A DNA stretch of 64,000 nt from Archangium gephyra (GCF_001027285.1 NZ_CP011509.1:5030501-5094500); one strand, 5' to 3'. Counted from the stretch's first letter, positions 20,061-29,100 are shown. Numbers and translations are program-made. Notes: generated by a model from the sequence alone, not told the origin.

Positions 20061-21383
20061 TCAACCCGCCTGGAGGGCGCGCGCGCCGCGCTGCTCCATC
20101 GCGGACTTGATCAGCCGGGCCAGGCGGGAGATGCCCTCTTCGATCCGCTCCGGCGTGAGGTAGCTGCAGGAGAGCCGGAGCTCGTGTTCGCCTCCGGTGC
20201 CCAGGTAGAAGTAGCGCATCGGTGTCCAGATGACCTGGTGGTGCCGAGCGGACTGCTCGAGCAGGGCCTCATCCACCTCGATGGGCAGCTTCATCACGAG
20301 GAAGTAGCCCCCGTCCGGGACGTTCCACGTCACGTCGCGGGACCAGGCCTCGCTCCTGGGGAAGTGGCGCTCCAGGGCCTGGAGCGTCGCGTCCATGTTC
20401 TCCTTGTAGAAGCGGATCGCCTCGTGGTTCGCCTCGAGGAGGCTGCAGTCGTTCATCACCAACATGCCGCCGATGATGGCCTGGCAGATGGATGACGTGT
20501 TCACGGTCAGCAGGCTCTTGATCTTCGAGAACTCCTCCGCCAGCAGGTGCTGCTCGCCCGCCGGTCCGAGGACGCGCTGGTCCGCCACCGCGTAGCCCAC
20601 GCGCAGGCTCGGGAAGGCGGACTTGGAGAACGAGCCCAGGTAGATGACCTGTCCCTTGTCATCCATCGACTTGAGGGTGGGCTTGCGCGGGCCCTCCCGG
20701 AAGAAGAACCCATAGGGGTTGTCCTCGAGGATGAGCATGTCGGCGCGCGCGGCGAGCTCCAGCAGGCGCTTGCGCGCGGGCTCCGGGAGGCTCCGCCCGG
20801 ACGGGTTGGCGAAGTCCGCGACGAGGTAGAGCGCCCGGGGCTGCTTGCCTGCCGCCTTGAGCGCTTCTAGCGTCCGCTCGAGCTCATTCAGATCCAGGCC
20901 ATCCTCCCGCTCGGTCACCGGAACGACCTCGATGTCCAGGAGCTTGGCCGCGCCGGTGATGCCGATGTAGCAGGGCATGCCCACCAGCAAGACATCGGTG
21001 GGCTTGGAGAACAGCGCGCGCAGGGAGATGAACATCCCCTCCTGGCAGCCAACCGTGACGACGATGGACTCGGGAGCCGCCTTGATTCCCTCGTCCTTCT
21101 CCAGCATCCGGGAGATCAGCCCGTGGATGTGTCCGTTGGTCCGGCCGTATTGGAACAGGTTGGTCCGGATCTGCGCCTCGGTGAGCCCCCGTTCCTGGCT
21201 GAGGTGACGGATGTACGCGTCGAGGTACGTCGTGAGCTGCTGGGTGTCATAGAACTTCTCGTGCGGCCTGCCGGGCGCGAAGGAGATGGCCTCCGGGAAG
21301 CGGAGCGCGATCTCGTTCAAGAAGTTCATGACGTCCAGGATCGGATCCGTCAGGGAAGGATGCAGGGCGTCTTGGAGCAGCAT
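20061..21383 (-). CDS. hpgT: PLP-dependent aminotransferase, HpgT-like (4-hydroxyphenylglycine aminotransferase)
   Basis: Fold-type I aminotransferase of 440 residues. The PLP lysine is Lys254 in LGSFSKSAFPSLRVGY; other PLP-site motifs are DFANPSGRSL (190-199) and LEDNPYGFFF (219-228). The N-terminus LHPSLTDPILDVMNFLNE, followed by AISFAPGRP and FQYGRTNG, closely follows what I recall of HpgT from vancomycin and CDA clusters, which moves the amino group of tyrosine to 4-hydroxyphenylglyoxylate. It lies tail-to-tail with the hydroxymandelate synthase gene. The third enzyme, hydroxymandelate oxidase, is not in the window. A general aromatic aminotransferase is the alternative. Confidence 0.82.
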   Translation of the reverse strand: MLLQDALHPSLTDPILDVMNFLNEIALRFPEAISFAPGRPHEKFYDTQQLTTYLDAYIRHLSQERGLTEAQIRTNLFQYGRTNGHIHGLISRMLEKDEGIKAAPESIVVTVGCQEGMFISLRALFSKPTDVLLVGMPCYIGITGAAKLLDIEVVPVTEREDGLDLNELERTLEALKAAGKQPRALYLVADFANPSGRSLPEPARKRLLELAARADMLILEDNPYGFFFREGPRKPTLKSMDDKGQVIYLGSFSKSAFPSLRVGYAVADQRVLGPAGEQHLLAEEFSKIKSLLTVNTSSICQAIIGGMLVMNDCSLLEANHEAIRFYKENMDATLQALERHFPRSEAWSRDVTWNVPDGGYFLVMKLPIEVDEALLEQSARHHQVIWTPMRYFYLGTGGEHELRLSCSYLTPERIEEGISRLARLIKSAMEQRGARALQAG

Positions 21384-21453
21384 GGTGGGGGCCTACGATA
21401 GGCGAGGTGCCCCGGCGGGTGCCACAGACCCCCGCGCCGGCCCTCTCCGTTGC

Positions 21454-22758
21454 TCAGCCCTTGGATGCTTCCTGGGGTGGCAGGTGGATGCGCACCGAGC
21501 GCACCCGGCGGGGGCTCGCGTCCAGCACCTCCAGCACCGTCCCGTCCTCCAGCGTCAGCTTCGTGCCCGGCCCGGGGATCGTCCCCGCCTGCGCCGAGCA
21601 CAGGCCTCCCACGGTGGACCAGCCCTGGCCCTCCTCCAGCTCCAGCCCCAGCGCCCGGTTGACGTCCCGGATGGCCGCCGTGCCCTGCACCACCACCGTG
21701 GTGGGGCTCTCGCGCTTGAAGAGCTCCTCGGGCTTGTCGAACTCGCTGGCGATCTCCCCCACCAGCTCCTCGACGAGGTCCTCCACCGTCACCAGCCCCG
21801 CCACGCCTCCTCGCTCGTCCACCACGATGGCCAGCTGCATCCGCCGCTGCTGCAACTCCTTCAGCGCGTCGATGGCCCGCATCGACTCGAAGGCGAACCA
21901 GGCCGGCCGCATCACGTCCTCCAGCACGATGAGCTGGCCCTCCCACGCCACCGCCAGCAGATCCTTCGCGACGACGTAGCCCACGATGTTGTCGAGCGAG
22001 CCCTCGTACACCGGCATCCGCGAGTGCCCGTGCTCCAGCAGCACCTGCTTGATCTCCTCCGCGCTCGAGTGCCGGCGCAGCGCCACCATGCGGCTGCGCG
22101 GCGCCATCACCGCCGACAGGGGGATGTTGCCCAGATCGAAGGCCCGCGAGGCGATCTCCCCGGCCCGGGGATCCAACGAGCCCGACTTCGCCGCCTCCTC
22201 CACCAGCTGCTGCAGCTCGTCCGGGGACAGGCGCGACTCGGTGAAGTTCGTCTTGTCCCCGAAGAAGCGCAGGATGAGGTTGGAGCTGGCGGTGAGGAAC
22301 CACACCAGCGGCTGCACCACCCAGGAGACTCCCCGGAGCGGGCGGGCGATGAACAGGGCGTAGCCCTCGGAGTGGCGCAGGGCCAGCGACTTGGGCACCA
22401 GCTCGCCCAGCACGAGCGACAGATAGGACACCAGCCCCACCACGCCCGCGAAGGCCAGGCTCTCGGCCGTCTCCGCCTTCAACCCCAGCTCCGTGAGCGG
22501 CTCCACCAGCCGCTGGGCGATGGAGGCTCCGCCGAAGGCCGCCGCGGTGGCGCCCACCACGGTGATGCCGATCTGCACCGTGGCCAGGAAGCGCTCGGGG
22601 TTGTCCCGCAGGGCCCGCACCGCCTGGGCGGCGCGGCTGCCGTCCTCGAGCAGCTCGCTCAGGCGCGTCTTGCGCACCGACAGCAGCGCGAGCTCCGCCC
22701 CGGCGAAGATGCCGTTGGCGAGGATCAGCAGCAGGATGATGGCGAATTCGAGCGCGAT
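21454..22758 (-). CDS. CNNM/CorC (hemolysin C) family membrane protein, non-standard start codon
   Basis: Integral membrane protein of 434 residues: a CNNM transmembrane domain (first helix EFAIILLLILANGIFAGAEL, then GITVVGATAAAFGGASI and LSLVLGELVPKSLALRHSE), two CBS domains (APRSRMVALRRHSS..., MRPAWFAFESMRAIDAL...) and a CorC_HlyC domain ending near VRIHLPPQ. The family is tied to Mg/Co ion balance. The conserved N-terminus has no ATG, GTG or TTG: it can begin only at ATC 22758 (or ACG 22764) behind GGAGG, because an in-frame TGA sits at 22765-22767. The first ordinary start in frame, GTG 22677, would delete the first helix. Confidence 0.85.
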   Translation of the reverse strand: MALEFAIILLLILANGIFAGAELALLSVRKTRLSELLEDGSRAAQAVRALRDNPERFLATVQIGITVVGATAAAFGGASIAQRLVEPLTELGLKAETAESLAFAGVVGLVSYLSLVLGELVPKSLALRHSEGYALFIARPLRGVSWVVQPLVWFLTASSNLILRFFGDKTNFTESRLSPDELQQLVEEAAKSGSLDPRAGEIASRAFDLGNIPLSAVMAPRSRMVALRRHSSAEEIKQVLLEHGHSRMPVYEGSLDNIVGYVVAKDLLAVAWEGQLIVLEDVMRPAWFAFESMRAIDALKELQQRRMQLAIVVDERGGVAGLVTVEDLVEELVGEIASEFDKPEELFKRESPTTVVVQGTAAIRDVNRALGLELEEGQGWSTVGGLCSAQAGTIPGPGTKLTLEDGTVLEVLDASPRRVRSVRIHLPPQEASKG

Positions 22759-22802
22759 GGCCGTTCAACCTCCGGGCATCGACCTATAGCAGCACGGGGA
22801 CT

Positions 22803-23183
22803 TCAGGCGTCCAGGGATTGGAGCAGCAACGAGAGCTGATCCCGGCTGGCGCCCTTGGGCAGGTAGTAGTGCGGCCCGGTGCGAAGGGCGCCGCCCACCT
22901 CCTGCGCGGCCGCGGCGGTGAGGAACACCACCCGGGGCGGGGTGCCGGTGCGAGGCATCCGCTCCAGCACCTCGAAGCCGTTCATGCCGGGCATGTTGAG
23001 GTCCAGGAGCATCACGCCGTAGCGCTGCCGCGCCAATGAGTCGAGTGCCTCCTGGCCGTTGGCGGCCTCGATGGCCTCGTAGCCGAGATCCTCGAGACAC
23101 AGCTTGAGGAACTCCCGCCAATCCGCGTCGTCGTCAACGACCAGCACCTTGCGTCCGTCGTCTTCGGATGCCCTTCGGCCCAA
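22803..23183 (-). CDS. Single-domain response regulator (CheY-like)
   Basis: Receiver domain of about 126 residues and nothing else. Acidic pocket VVDDDADW (16-23), phospho-acceptor Asp61 in VMLLDLNMPGMNG, Thr in VFLTA and Lys110 in YYLPKGAS. TTG 23183 is used as start because GGAGGAG lies just upstream; a GTG at 23234 would add 17 residues with no ribosome binding site. It ends 44 bases before the CNNM gene. No cognate kinase is adjacent, so its pathway is unknown. Confidence 0.85.
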   Translation of the reverse strand: MGRRASEDDGRKVLVVDDDADWREFLKLCLEDLGYEAIEAANGQEALDSLARQRYGVMLLDLNMPGMNGFEVLERMPRTGTPPRVVFLTAAAAQEVGGALRTGPHYYLPKGASRDQLSLLLQSLDA

Positions 23184-23311
23184 GTCTCCTCCCGGTACGT
23201 GAGGACAACGCGCCGACCTCGACGCGGCATTCACGACGGGAAAAAGGCTGGCCGGAGGGCAGGGGAGGAGGCGGCCCTCGGAAGGTGCTTCAAAGCTGCT
23301 TCAAAGGTAGT

Positions 23312-24145
23312 TCAGAGCAGGGACACCGTCAGCTGGCTGGCGAGGTATTGCAGTGCGGGCATGACGTTGGGGGCCGAGCGCTTGCGCACCGGGGGCAGCG
23401 CCGTGCCCTGCCAGACGGGCGCGCCCACCAGCCGGCCGGCCGCGTGCTGGAAGAGACGGAAGCGGCCGAGCTCGATGGAGCTGCCCGAGTTGTAGATGCG
23501 CAGCCCGCGGCCCTGGGAAGGGCCGAGATCGAACTCGCGGGGCACGTGCCGGTGCCCGTGGAGGATGAGATCGCACCGGCCCTGGACGCGGCGGACGAGC
23601 TCGGCGCCCAGCGCCAGCTCCGAGGCGTGCGGCCAGCCCATGCGGGTGGCGAAGCGCTCCGGGAGGCTCTCCTCGGGCAGGGGCAGCACGTGGTGGTGCA
23701 GCAGCACGGCGGTGAGCGCGCCCGTGGGAGCGGCGCTCAGGGCCGCGTCCACCTCGTCCAACACCGCCCGGGTCAGCTCCCCATGGCAGGCGAAGTAGTT
23801 GCGGTTGTGCGGGCCCGTGGAGTCCACGCACACCAGGAAGAGGCCCTCGTGCTGCTCCACCCGCACCTTCTGGCCATTCATCCACTGGCCACCGGCGTCC
23901 TCACCGGTACGGTCGTGGTTGCCGGGGATGAAGGTGAGCCGGCCGGCGTCGAGCAGCGGAGCGAAGAGCTCCCGGAAGCGCCGGTACTCGCTCCGGCTGC
24001 CCTGGTGGGTGAGGTCTCCCGTCACCACCACGTGGTCCACGCGCTCGGCGAGGAGGCTCTCCACGAGCGCGGTGGCCGTCGCGTCGCTCTCGCGGGTGAG
24101 CTCCAGATGCAGGTCCGACAGGTGCGCCAGTGTCCGGATGAGCAT
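23312..24145 (-). CDS. Calcineurin-like metallophosphoesterase
   Basis: 277 residues with the full metallophosphoesterase motif set: HLSDLHLE (D-x-H), VVTGDLTHQG (GD), FIPGNHDRTG (GNHD), LLHHHVLPL and LHGHRHVP (GHxH). The arrangement resembles CpdA-type cyclic nucleotide phosphodiesterases (class III), but the substrate cannot be read from sequence. No signal peptide, so cytoplasmic. It starts with ATG 24145 and stands alone on the minus strand. Confidence 0.88.
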   Translation of the reverse strand: MLIRTLAHLSDLHLELTRESDATATALVESLLAERVDHVVVTGDLTHQGSRSEYRRFRELFAPLLDAGRLTFIPGNHDRTGEDAGGQWMNGQKVRVEQHEGLFLVCVDSTGPHNRNYFACHGELTRAVLDEVDAALSAAPTGALTAVLLHHHVLPLPEESLPERFATRMGWPHASELALGAELVRRVQGRCDLILHGHRHVPREFDLGPSQGRGLRIYNSGSSIELGRFRLFQHAAGRLVGAPVWQGTALPPVRKRSAPNVMPALQYLASQLTVSLL

Positions 24146-24235
24146 GGGTACGCTTCAAGTACCCAGGCGCTGAAACACTGGAATGGCCCCCCGGTGAAGC
24201 TTCTGGGGGAGCCAGGTGACTTCGCGGTGAACCCG

Positions 24236-25495
24236 TCAGCCCGCGAGCAGTTCGTTCGAGTCGGACTCGGACTCCGGCTCGGACTTGGCGCCGGGGAGGG
24301 ACTCGGGGGTGGGCAGCGACTGCACGGGGGCGGACGCGGGCGGAATCAGCTTGGAGCCGGCCATCACGCGCAGCTTGTTGCCTCGCCAGTCCACCGAGCG
24401 GGCGAAGAGCCCATTGGCCCAGGCCACGAAGAGCAGCACGTCCTTGAGCAGCACGGCCGGCACCGTCATGGCGGGCGTGGGCTGGCCGGGCCGCAGCACC
24501 CGGAAGACCGTCACGTCGTGGACGAGCTTGGCCAGCGTCACCCCGGCCACCACCCCGAGGGCCCGGAGCGAGGGCTCCAGCATCGCGCCCAGCAGGGCCC
24601 ACGGCATGGGGTTGAGCAGCGACTGCGCCAGGTACACCGGCGTGGGGATGCAGGAGTGGTGGATGATGCACCAGCGGATGTAGCGCTTGAAGAAGGCCGA
24701 GACGCTCTTCTTCTGCGACACGTTGTACACGGGGGCGCGGGCCACCACGGCGCGCTTGCCCAGCCCGCGCGTCACCCACCGGCCGATGACGAAGTCCTCG
24801 GCCAGCACGTTGCGCACCGAGTAGAAGCCACCCAGCGCCTCCAGCACCTCGCGGCGCAGCGCCATGGACTTGCCCACGACGATGTCCTGGTCCGCGGCCT
24901 GCTTCGCGGCGATCTGCCCCGCGCCCGTGGTGGTGCTCTGGTACAGGTTGTCCATCAGCGAGCCCAGCGTCTGCTCGCCAATGCCGCTCACCGGGTGGGA
25001 GATGCAGCCCACCTCCGGGTCCTCGAAGGTGCGGGAGATCTCGTGCAGGTAGTCCGGCTCCACGCGCGTGTTGGAGTCGCTGATGAGCAGGATGTCGTAC
25101 TGGGCCACCCCCGCCAGGGTGATGAGCTGATTCACCTTGGGGTTGAGGCCGGGCTCCCCGTGCTGCAGCTCCAGGCGCATCACCTTGGGCCAGCGCGCCA
25201 CGGCCGCCTGGGCTACCTGGTAGGCCGGATCCCGCGTGTCCTTCACGCCGAGGATCACCTCGTAGGCCGGGTAGCCGAGCGTGGCGAAGCACGCCAGGTT
25301 GGCCTCCAGGTCATCATCCACCCCGCACAGGGGCTTGAGGATGGAGATGCCCGCCGGAGCCGCTCCGCTGGAGACCGGAGCGGGGGCCCGGGACAAGCTC
25401 CACTGCCGGCGCAGCACGAAGAAGAGCTGGACTCCGAGGACGAAGGCTCCAATGCCAGCGAGGCTGAGGAGGGTGAGGCTGAGCGCGTGGGTCAT
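24236..25495 (-). CDS. Ceramide glucosyltransferase-like glycosyltransferase (GT21/HpnI-like)
   Basis: Membrane-anchored family-2-fold glycosyltransferase of 419 residues. An N-terminal helix (LSLAGIGAFVLGVQLFFVL) precedes the GT domain: SILKPLCGVDDDLEANL (nucleotide-binding start), LISDSNTRVEPDYL in place of the DxD, VLAEDFVIGR (catalytic ED) and the acceptor-side RYIRW (Q/RxxRW). Two to three C-terminal helices follow, then a Pro/Ser/Glu-rich tail. Relatives are eukaryotic and bacterial ceramide glucosyltransferases and HpnI of hopanoid synthesis. Sphingolipids and ceramides are known in myxobacteria, so a glycolipid role is plausible but inferred. Confidence 0.87.
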   Translation of the reverse strand: MTHALSLTLLSLAGIGAFVLGVQLFFVLRRQWSLSRAPAPVSSGAAPAGISILKPLCGVDDDLEANLACFATLGYPAYEVILGVKDTRDPAYQVAQAAVARWPKVMRLELQHGEPGLNPKVNQLITLAGVAQYDILLISDSNTRVEPDYLHEISRTFEDPEVGCISHPVSGIGEQTLGSLMDNLYQSTTTGAGQIAAKQAADQDIVVGKSMALRREVLEALGGFYSVRNVLAEDFVIGRWVTRGLGKRAVVARAPVYNVSQKKSVSAFFKRYIRWCIIHHSCIPTPVYLAQSLLNPMPWALLGAMLEPSLRALGVVAGVTLAKLVHDVTVFRVLRPGQPTPAMTVPAVLLKDVLLFVAWANGLFARSVDWRGNKLRVMAGSKLIPPASAPVQSLPTPESLPGAKSEPESESDSNELLAG

Positions 25496-25591
25496 GGGCG
25501 CGGGCTGTCTCCTGAAGCGGGGGGGCGCTTTCGGACGCGCATCCTACCCGCTGCGTTCGCGAAGCCCCAAGTCCCGGTATCACGCTCGCTT

Positions 25592-25632
25592 GTCACCTCG
25601 GAGAAATTCCAGTGACAGCGCTTCGAGGTGAC
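25592..25632. repeat. 9-bp perfect inverted repeat between phoU and the glycosyltransferase gene
   Basis: Arms GTCACCTCG (25592-25600) and CGAGGTGAC (25624-25632) separated by 23 bases, in the gap upstream of the glycosyltransferase operon and downstream of the phoU stop (25655). There is no T-run, so a Rho-independent terminator is unlikely in its simple form. It may be a structured mRNA end or a protein site. Confidence 0.6.
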
Positions 25633-25654
25633 CTGTTGCGTCAGACGCGGGGCG

Positions 25655-26347
25655 TCAGGGGGCGGTCGTCAGGTTGCGGCTGCGCGGGTGGCGGATGTCG
25701 GTGCCGCGCACCATGTAGACGACCATCTCCGCCACGTTGGTGGCGTGGTCGCCAATGCGCTCGAGGTGCTTGGCGATGAACATCAGCGCGGTGGCGCGGC
25801 GGATGTTCTTCGAGTCCTCCATCATGTAGCTGAGCAGCTCGTTGAAGATCTTCAGGTAGAGGACATCCAGGTGCTCGTCCTCCTTGAGGACGGCCTCGGC
25901 CTTGGCCACGTCCGAGGAGACGAAGGCATCCAGCGCCTTCTTCACCTGCTGCTGGGCCAGGTCGGCCAGCCGGGGCGTGTCCACGTAGGGCTTGAGGGGA
26001 GGGGCCTCGTTGAGGTCCTTGGCGCGCTCGGCGATGTTCACCGCCAGGTCGCCAATGCGCTCCAGGTCGGTGACGATCTTCAGCGCGGTGGTGATGAGGC
26101 GCAAGTCACTGGCGGCCGGCTGGCGCAGCGCGAGGATGCGGCGGCACGTCTCGTCGATCTCCACCTCCAGGCGGTTGACCTCCTTGTCCGCCTGGATGAC
26201 GCGCTCGGCCAGGGTCGAGTCGCGCTCGGTGAGCGCGCGCACGCTGTCCGCGATGTGCGCCTCCACCTTGGCGCCCATGGCCAGCAGCTTCTCGCGCAAG
26301 TCCCTGAGGTCCGCCTCGAATGCCTTGTCCGTATGTGTCGACGGCAT
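25655..26347 (-). CDS. phoU: Phosphate-signalling complex protein PhoU
   Basis: 230-residue all-helical regulator that restrains PhoR signalling through the Pst transporter. Two PhoU repeats are visible with the metal-binding helices DLRLITTALKIVTDLERIGD and KHLERIGDHATNVAE. It starts at ATG 26347, 20 bases after pstB, and ends the ten-gene phosphate cluster. The length matches the family (about 225-240). Confidence 0.97.
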   Translation of the reverse strand: MPSTHTDKAFEADLRDLREKLLAMGAKVEAHIADSVRALTERDSTLAERVIQADKEVNRLEVEIDETCRRILALRQPAASDLRLITTALKIVTDLERIGDLAVNIAERAKDLNEAPPLKPYVDTPRLADLAQQQVKKALDAFVSSDVAKAEAVLKEDEHLDVLYLKIFNELLSYMMEDSKNIRRATALMFIAKHLERIGDHATNVAEMVVYMVRGTDIRHPRSRNLTTAP

Positions 26348-26367
26348 ATGCCCGCTCTCCCTCGCGC

Positions 26368-27147
26368 CTACCCGAACTTCCCGGTGACGTAGTCCTCGGT
26401 GCGCTTCTCGCGAGGGTTGGTGAAGATCTGCTCGGTGGGTCCGCATTCCACCAGCTCGCCCATGTAGAAGAAAGCGGTGCGGTCGCTCACCCGCGCCGCC
26501 TGCTGCATGTTGTGGGTGACGATGGCGATGGTGTAGCGCGCCTTGAGCTCGTGGATGAGCTCCTCGATCTTCGCCGTGGCGATGGGATCCAGGGCGCTGG
26601 CGGGCTCGTCCATGAGGAGCACCTCGGGCTCCACGGCCAGGGCGCGCGCGATGCACAGGCGCTGCTGCTGGCCGCCGGACAGGCTCAGGGCGCTGTCGTC
26701 GAGGCGGTCCTTCACCTCGTCCCAGAGCGCCCCGTTCTTGAGGGACTTCTCCACGCGCGCGGCCAGCTCCGTCTTGTCCTTCATCCCGCCCACGCGCAGG
26801 CCGTAGGCCACGTTCTCGAAGATGGTCTTCGGGAAGGGGTTGGACTTCTGGAAGACCATGCCCACGCGGCGGCGCAGGTCCACCACGTCCACATGGCGAT
26901 CATGGATGCTGGTGCCGTCCAGCAGCACGGTGCCCTGGTGGCTGGAGCCCGGGATGAGATCGTTCATCCGGTTGAGCGAGCGCAGGAAGGTGGACTTGCC
27001 GCAGCCGGAGGGGCCGATGAGGGCGGTGACCTGGTGCTCGGGCAGGGCGAGGCTCACCGTCTTCACGGCCACCTTGGAGCCGTAGAGGAGGGAGAGCTGG
27101 CGCGCCTCCATCTTGATGCGCGCGGGGACGGCGGGGGAGAGGGACAT
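26368..27147 (-). CDS. pstB: Phosphate ABC transporter ATP-binding protein PstB
   Basis: 259 residues. Walker [11 protein letters not shown]-loop [17 protein letters not shown] (a PstB signature), [16 protein letters not shown], Walker [14 protein letters not shown] and switch VTHNMQQA. The [12 protein letters not shown]-type segment typical of PstB is present as [11 protein letters not shown]. It follows pstA by nine bases and drives high-affinity phosphate import through PstC/PstA. Confidence 0.97.
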   Translation of the reverse strand: MSLSPAVPARIKMEARQLSLLYGSKVAVKTVSLALPEHQVTALIGPSGCGKSTFLRSLNRMNDLIPGSSHQGTVLLDGTSIHDRHVDVVDLRRRVGMVFQKSNPFPKTIFENVAYGLRVGGMKDKTELAARVEKSLKNGALWDEVKDRLDDSALSLSGGQQQRLCIARALAVEPEVLLMDEPASALDPIATAKIEELIHELKARYTIAIVTHNMQQAARVSDRTAFFYMGELVECGPTEQIFTNPREKRTEDYVTGKFG

Positions 27148-27156
27148 GGCTCGGTG

Positions 27157-28068
27157 TCAGTGGGACGCGGAGGCGCGCCGGCGGGTACGGGCGCGGATGA
27201 GCACCGCGACGAGGTTGAGGACGAAGGTGAGCGCGAGCAGGACGAGCACCGTGGCGTACAACAGGGGCCGGGTGGCCTCCACGTCCGGGGACTGCGTGGC
27301 CAGCACGTACGTGTGGTAGCCCAGGTGCATGAACTGGGAGTTCATCGTGTCGGGCAGGTCGGGGAGGAAGTAGGCGGCGCCGGTGAAGAGGATAGGGGCC
27401 ACCTCGCCCGCGCCACGCGACACGGCGAGCACGGCGCCGGTGAGGATGCCCGGCAGCGCGCCCGGCAGCACCACCCGGGCCAGCGTCTGGGACTTGGTGG
27501 CGCCCAGCGCGAGGCTCGCCGTGCGGTGGTCCATGGGCACCGCGCGCAGCGCCTCCTCGGTGGAGACGATGACCACGGGCAGCGTCAGCACCGCCAGGGT
27601 GAGCGAGGCCCAGAGGATGCCCGGCTGGCCCCAGTTCAGCTCCTGGTAGCCGAGCAGCCGGTCCATGCTCCCGCCGACGAAGTGGATGAAGAAGCCCAGG
27701 CCGAAGAGGCCGAAGACGATGGAGGGCACGCCGGCCAGGTTGGCCACGGCGATGCGCACCGCGGCCGCCAGCCGGGAGCCCGCGGGGGCGTACTCGTGCA
27801 GGTACACCGCCGTCAGCACGCCCACCGGCATCACCGCCAGCGTCATCAGCAGCGTGAGCGCCGCCGTGCCGTAGAGCGCGGGGAAGATTCCGCCCGCCAT
27901 CATGCCGTCGGAGGGCGGCTGGGAGAGGAACGTCCAGGAGACGTGGCCGATGCCACCGCGCACCACGTCGAAGAGGATGATGGCCAGCATGGCCACGATG
28001 AGCAGCGCGGCGAAGCCGGTGAGGGACGTGAGCGCACCGCCCACGGCCCGGCGCATGGTGTGTTTCAC
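27157..28068 (-). CDS. pstA: Phosphate ABC transporter permease PstA
   Basis: 303-residue inner-membrane permease with six hydrophobic segments. PstA hallmarks: GGIFPALYGTAALTLLM, VPSIVFGLFGLGFF, the EAA loop ALGATKSQTLARVVLPGALPGILTG and SRGAGEVAPILFTGAAYF. It starts with GTG 28068, whose last bases overlap the TGA of pstC (GTGA), giving translational coupling. An ATG nearby is also in frame (MRRAVGG). Confidence 0.95.
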   Translation of the reverse strand: MKHTMRRAVGGALTSLTGFAALLIVAMLAIILFDVVRGGIGHVSWTFLSQPPSDGMMAGGIFPALYGTAALTLLMTLAVMPVGVLTAVYLHEYAPAGSRLAAAVRIAVANLAGVPSIVFGLFGLGFFIHFVGGSMDRLLGYQELNWGQPGILWASLTLAVLTLPVVIVSTEEALRAVPMDHRTASLALGATKSQTLARVVLPGALPGILTGAVLAVSRGAGEVAPILFTGAAYFLPDLPDTMNSQFMHLGYHTYVLATQSPDVEATRPLLYATVLVLLALTFVLNLVAVLIRARTRRRASASH

Positions 28069-29084
28069 GCTCCCGCTCCCGTCAGCCGCTTGAGGACCCG
28101 CCGCGTCCAGGTGGAGGCGACCATGTTGAGGATGAAGGTGAAGAAGAAGAGCTCCACGCCGATGAAGAACAGGAGCGAGTAGTGCGGGCTGCCCACCACC
28201 ACCTCGCCCATCTCCGCGGCGATGGTGGCGGACATGGAGCGCACCGAGTCCGTGAAGTTCCACGACACGATGGCCGCGTTGCCCGAGGCCATCAGGACGA
28301 TCATCGTCTCGCCGATGGCGCGGCCGAAGCCCAGCACGCACGCGGCGAGGATTCCGGGGGCGGCCGCCGGCAGCACCACCTTCCAGGCCGTCTCCCAGGG
28401 CGTGGCGCCCAGCGCGAGCGAGGCCTCGCGGTAGCTGCGGGGCACCGCGGTGAGCGCGTCCTCGGACACCGTGAAGATGACGGGGACGATGGCCAGCGCC
28501 AGGCCGAGGCCCGCCACCACCGCGTTGAGCCGCGTGGGCAGCCCGAAGGTGTCCTGCAGGAAGGTGGCGAGCACCATCAGCGCGAAGAAGCCCAGCACCA
28601 CCGAGGGAATGCCCGCCAGCAGTTCGATGGTGGGCTTGAGCACCTCGCGCAGCCGCCGGGGCGCGAACTCGGCCGCGTACAGCGCGCCCGCCACCCCCAC
28701 CGGCACCGCCACCACCATGGACACCAGTGTCGTCTTCAGCGTGCCGATGAAGAGCGGAATCATGCTCACCTTGGGCACGTTGGACACCGGTTGCCACACG
28801 AAGGCCGGCGGACGGTTCTGCCGCACCACCTGCGGCAGGAACATCTTGGAGAGGCTCGCCTCCTCGCGGGCGTGGGCGTCCAGGAAGATCGTCAGCGCCT
28901 CCTTCGCGATGAAGACGAGGATGAGCACCAGCGCGGCGATTCCCGTGAAGGCCGCCGCCGTGATGATTCCGGCGATCACCTTCTCCCGCAGCTGCCTGCG
29001 CCGCGCGGCCGAGGAGAGCCGCGGAGCCGCGGTGACCGTTTCCACGAGACCCTGACTCTGCATGGCCACCTGTCTATCCATCAT
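28065..29084 (-). CDS. pstC: Phosphate ABC transporter permease PstC
   Basis: About 339 residues: an N-terminal helix (IITAAAFTGIAALVLILVFIA), a periplasmic insert of about 60 residues before TM2 and five more helices. PstC signs are GTLKTTLVSMVVAVPVGV, GIPSVVLGFFALMVLA, the EAA loop ALGATPWETAWKVVLPAAAPG and GRAIGETMIVLMASGN. ATG 29084 is used; ATG 29063 (behind AGGTGG) is an alternative and may be better, because the Pho box at 29101-29118 would put a transcript start close to 29082. It overlaps pstA by four bases. Confidence 0.95.
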   Translation of the reverse strand: MMDRQVAMQSQGLVETVTAAPRLSSAARRRQLREKVIAGIITAAAFTGIAALVLILVFIAKEALTIFLDAHAREEASLSKMFLPQVVRQNRPPAFVWQPVSNVPKVSMIPLFIGTLKTTLVSMVVAVPVGVAGALYAAEFAPRRLREVLKPTIELLAGIPSVVLGFFALMVLATFLQDTFGLPTRLNAVVAGLGLALAIVPVIFTVSEDALTAVPRSYREASLALGATPWETAWKVVLPAAAPGILAACVLGFGRAIGETMIVLMASGNAAIVSWNFTDSVRSMSATIAAEMGEVVVGSPHYSLLFFIGVELFFFTFILNMVASTWTRRVLKRLTGAGA

Positions 29085-29100
29085 TGTTCTCGAGCCTCGT

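Noticed and set aside
21286-22839. Plus-strand frame across the CNNM gene
   Set aside because: No recognisable domain; the opposite strand has the CNNM helices and CBS domains.
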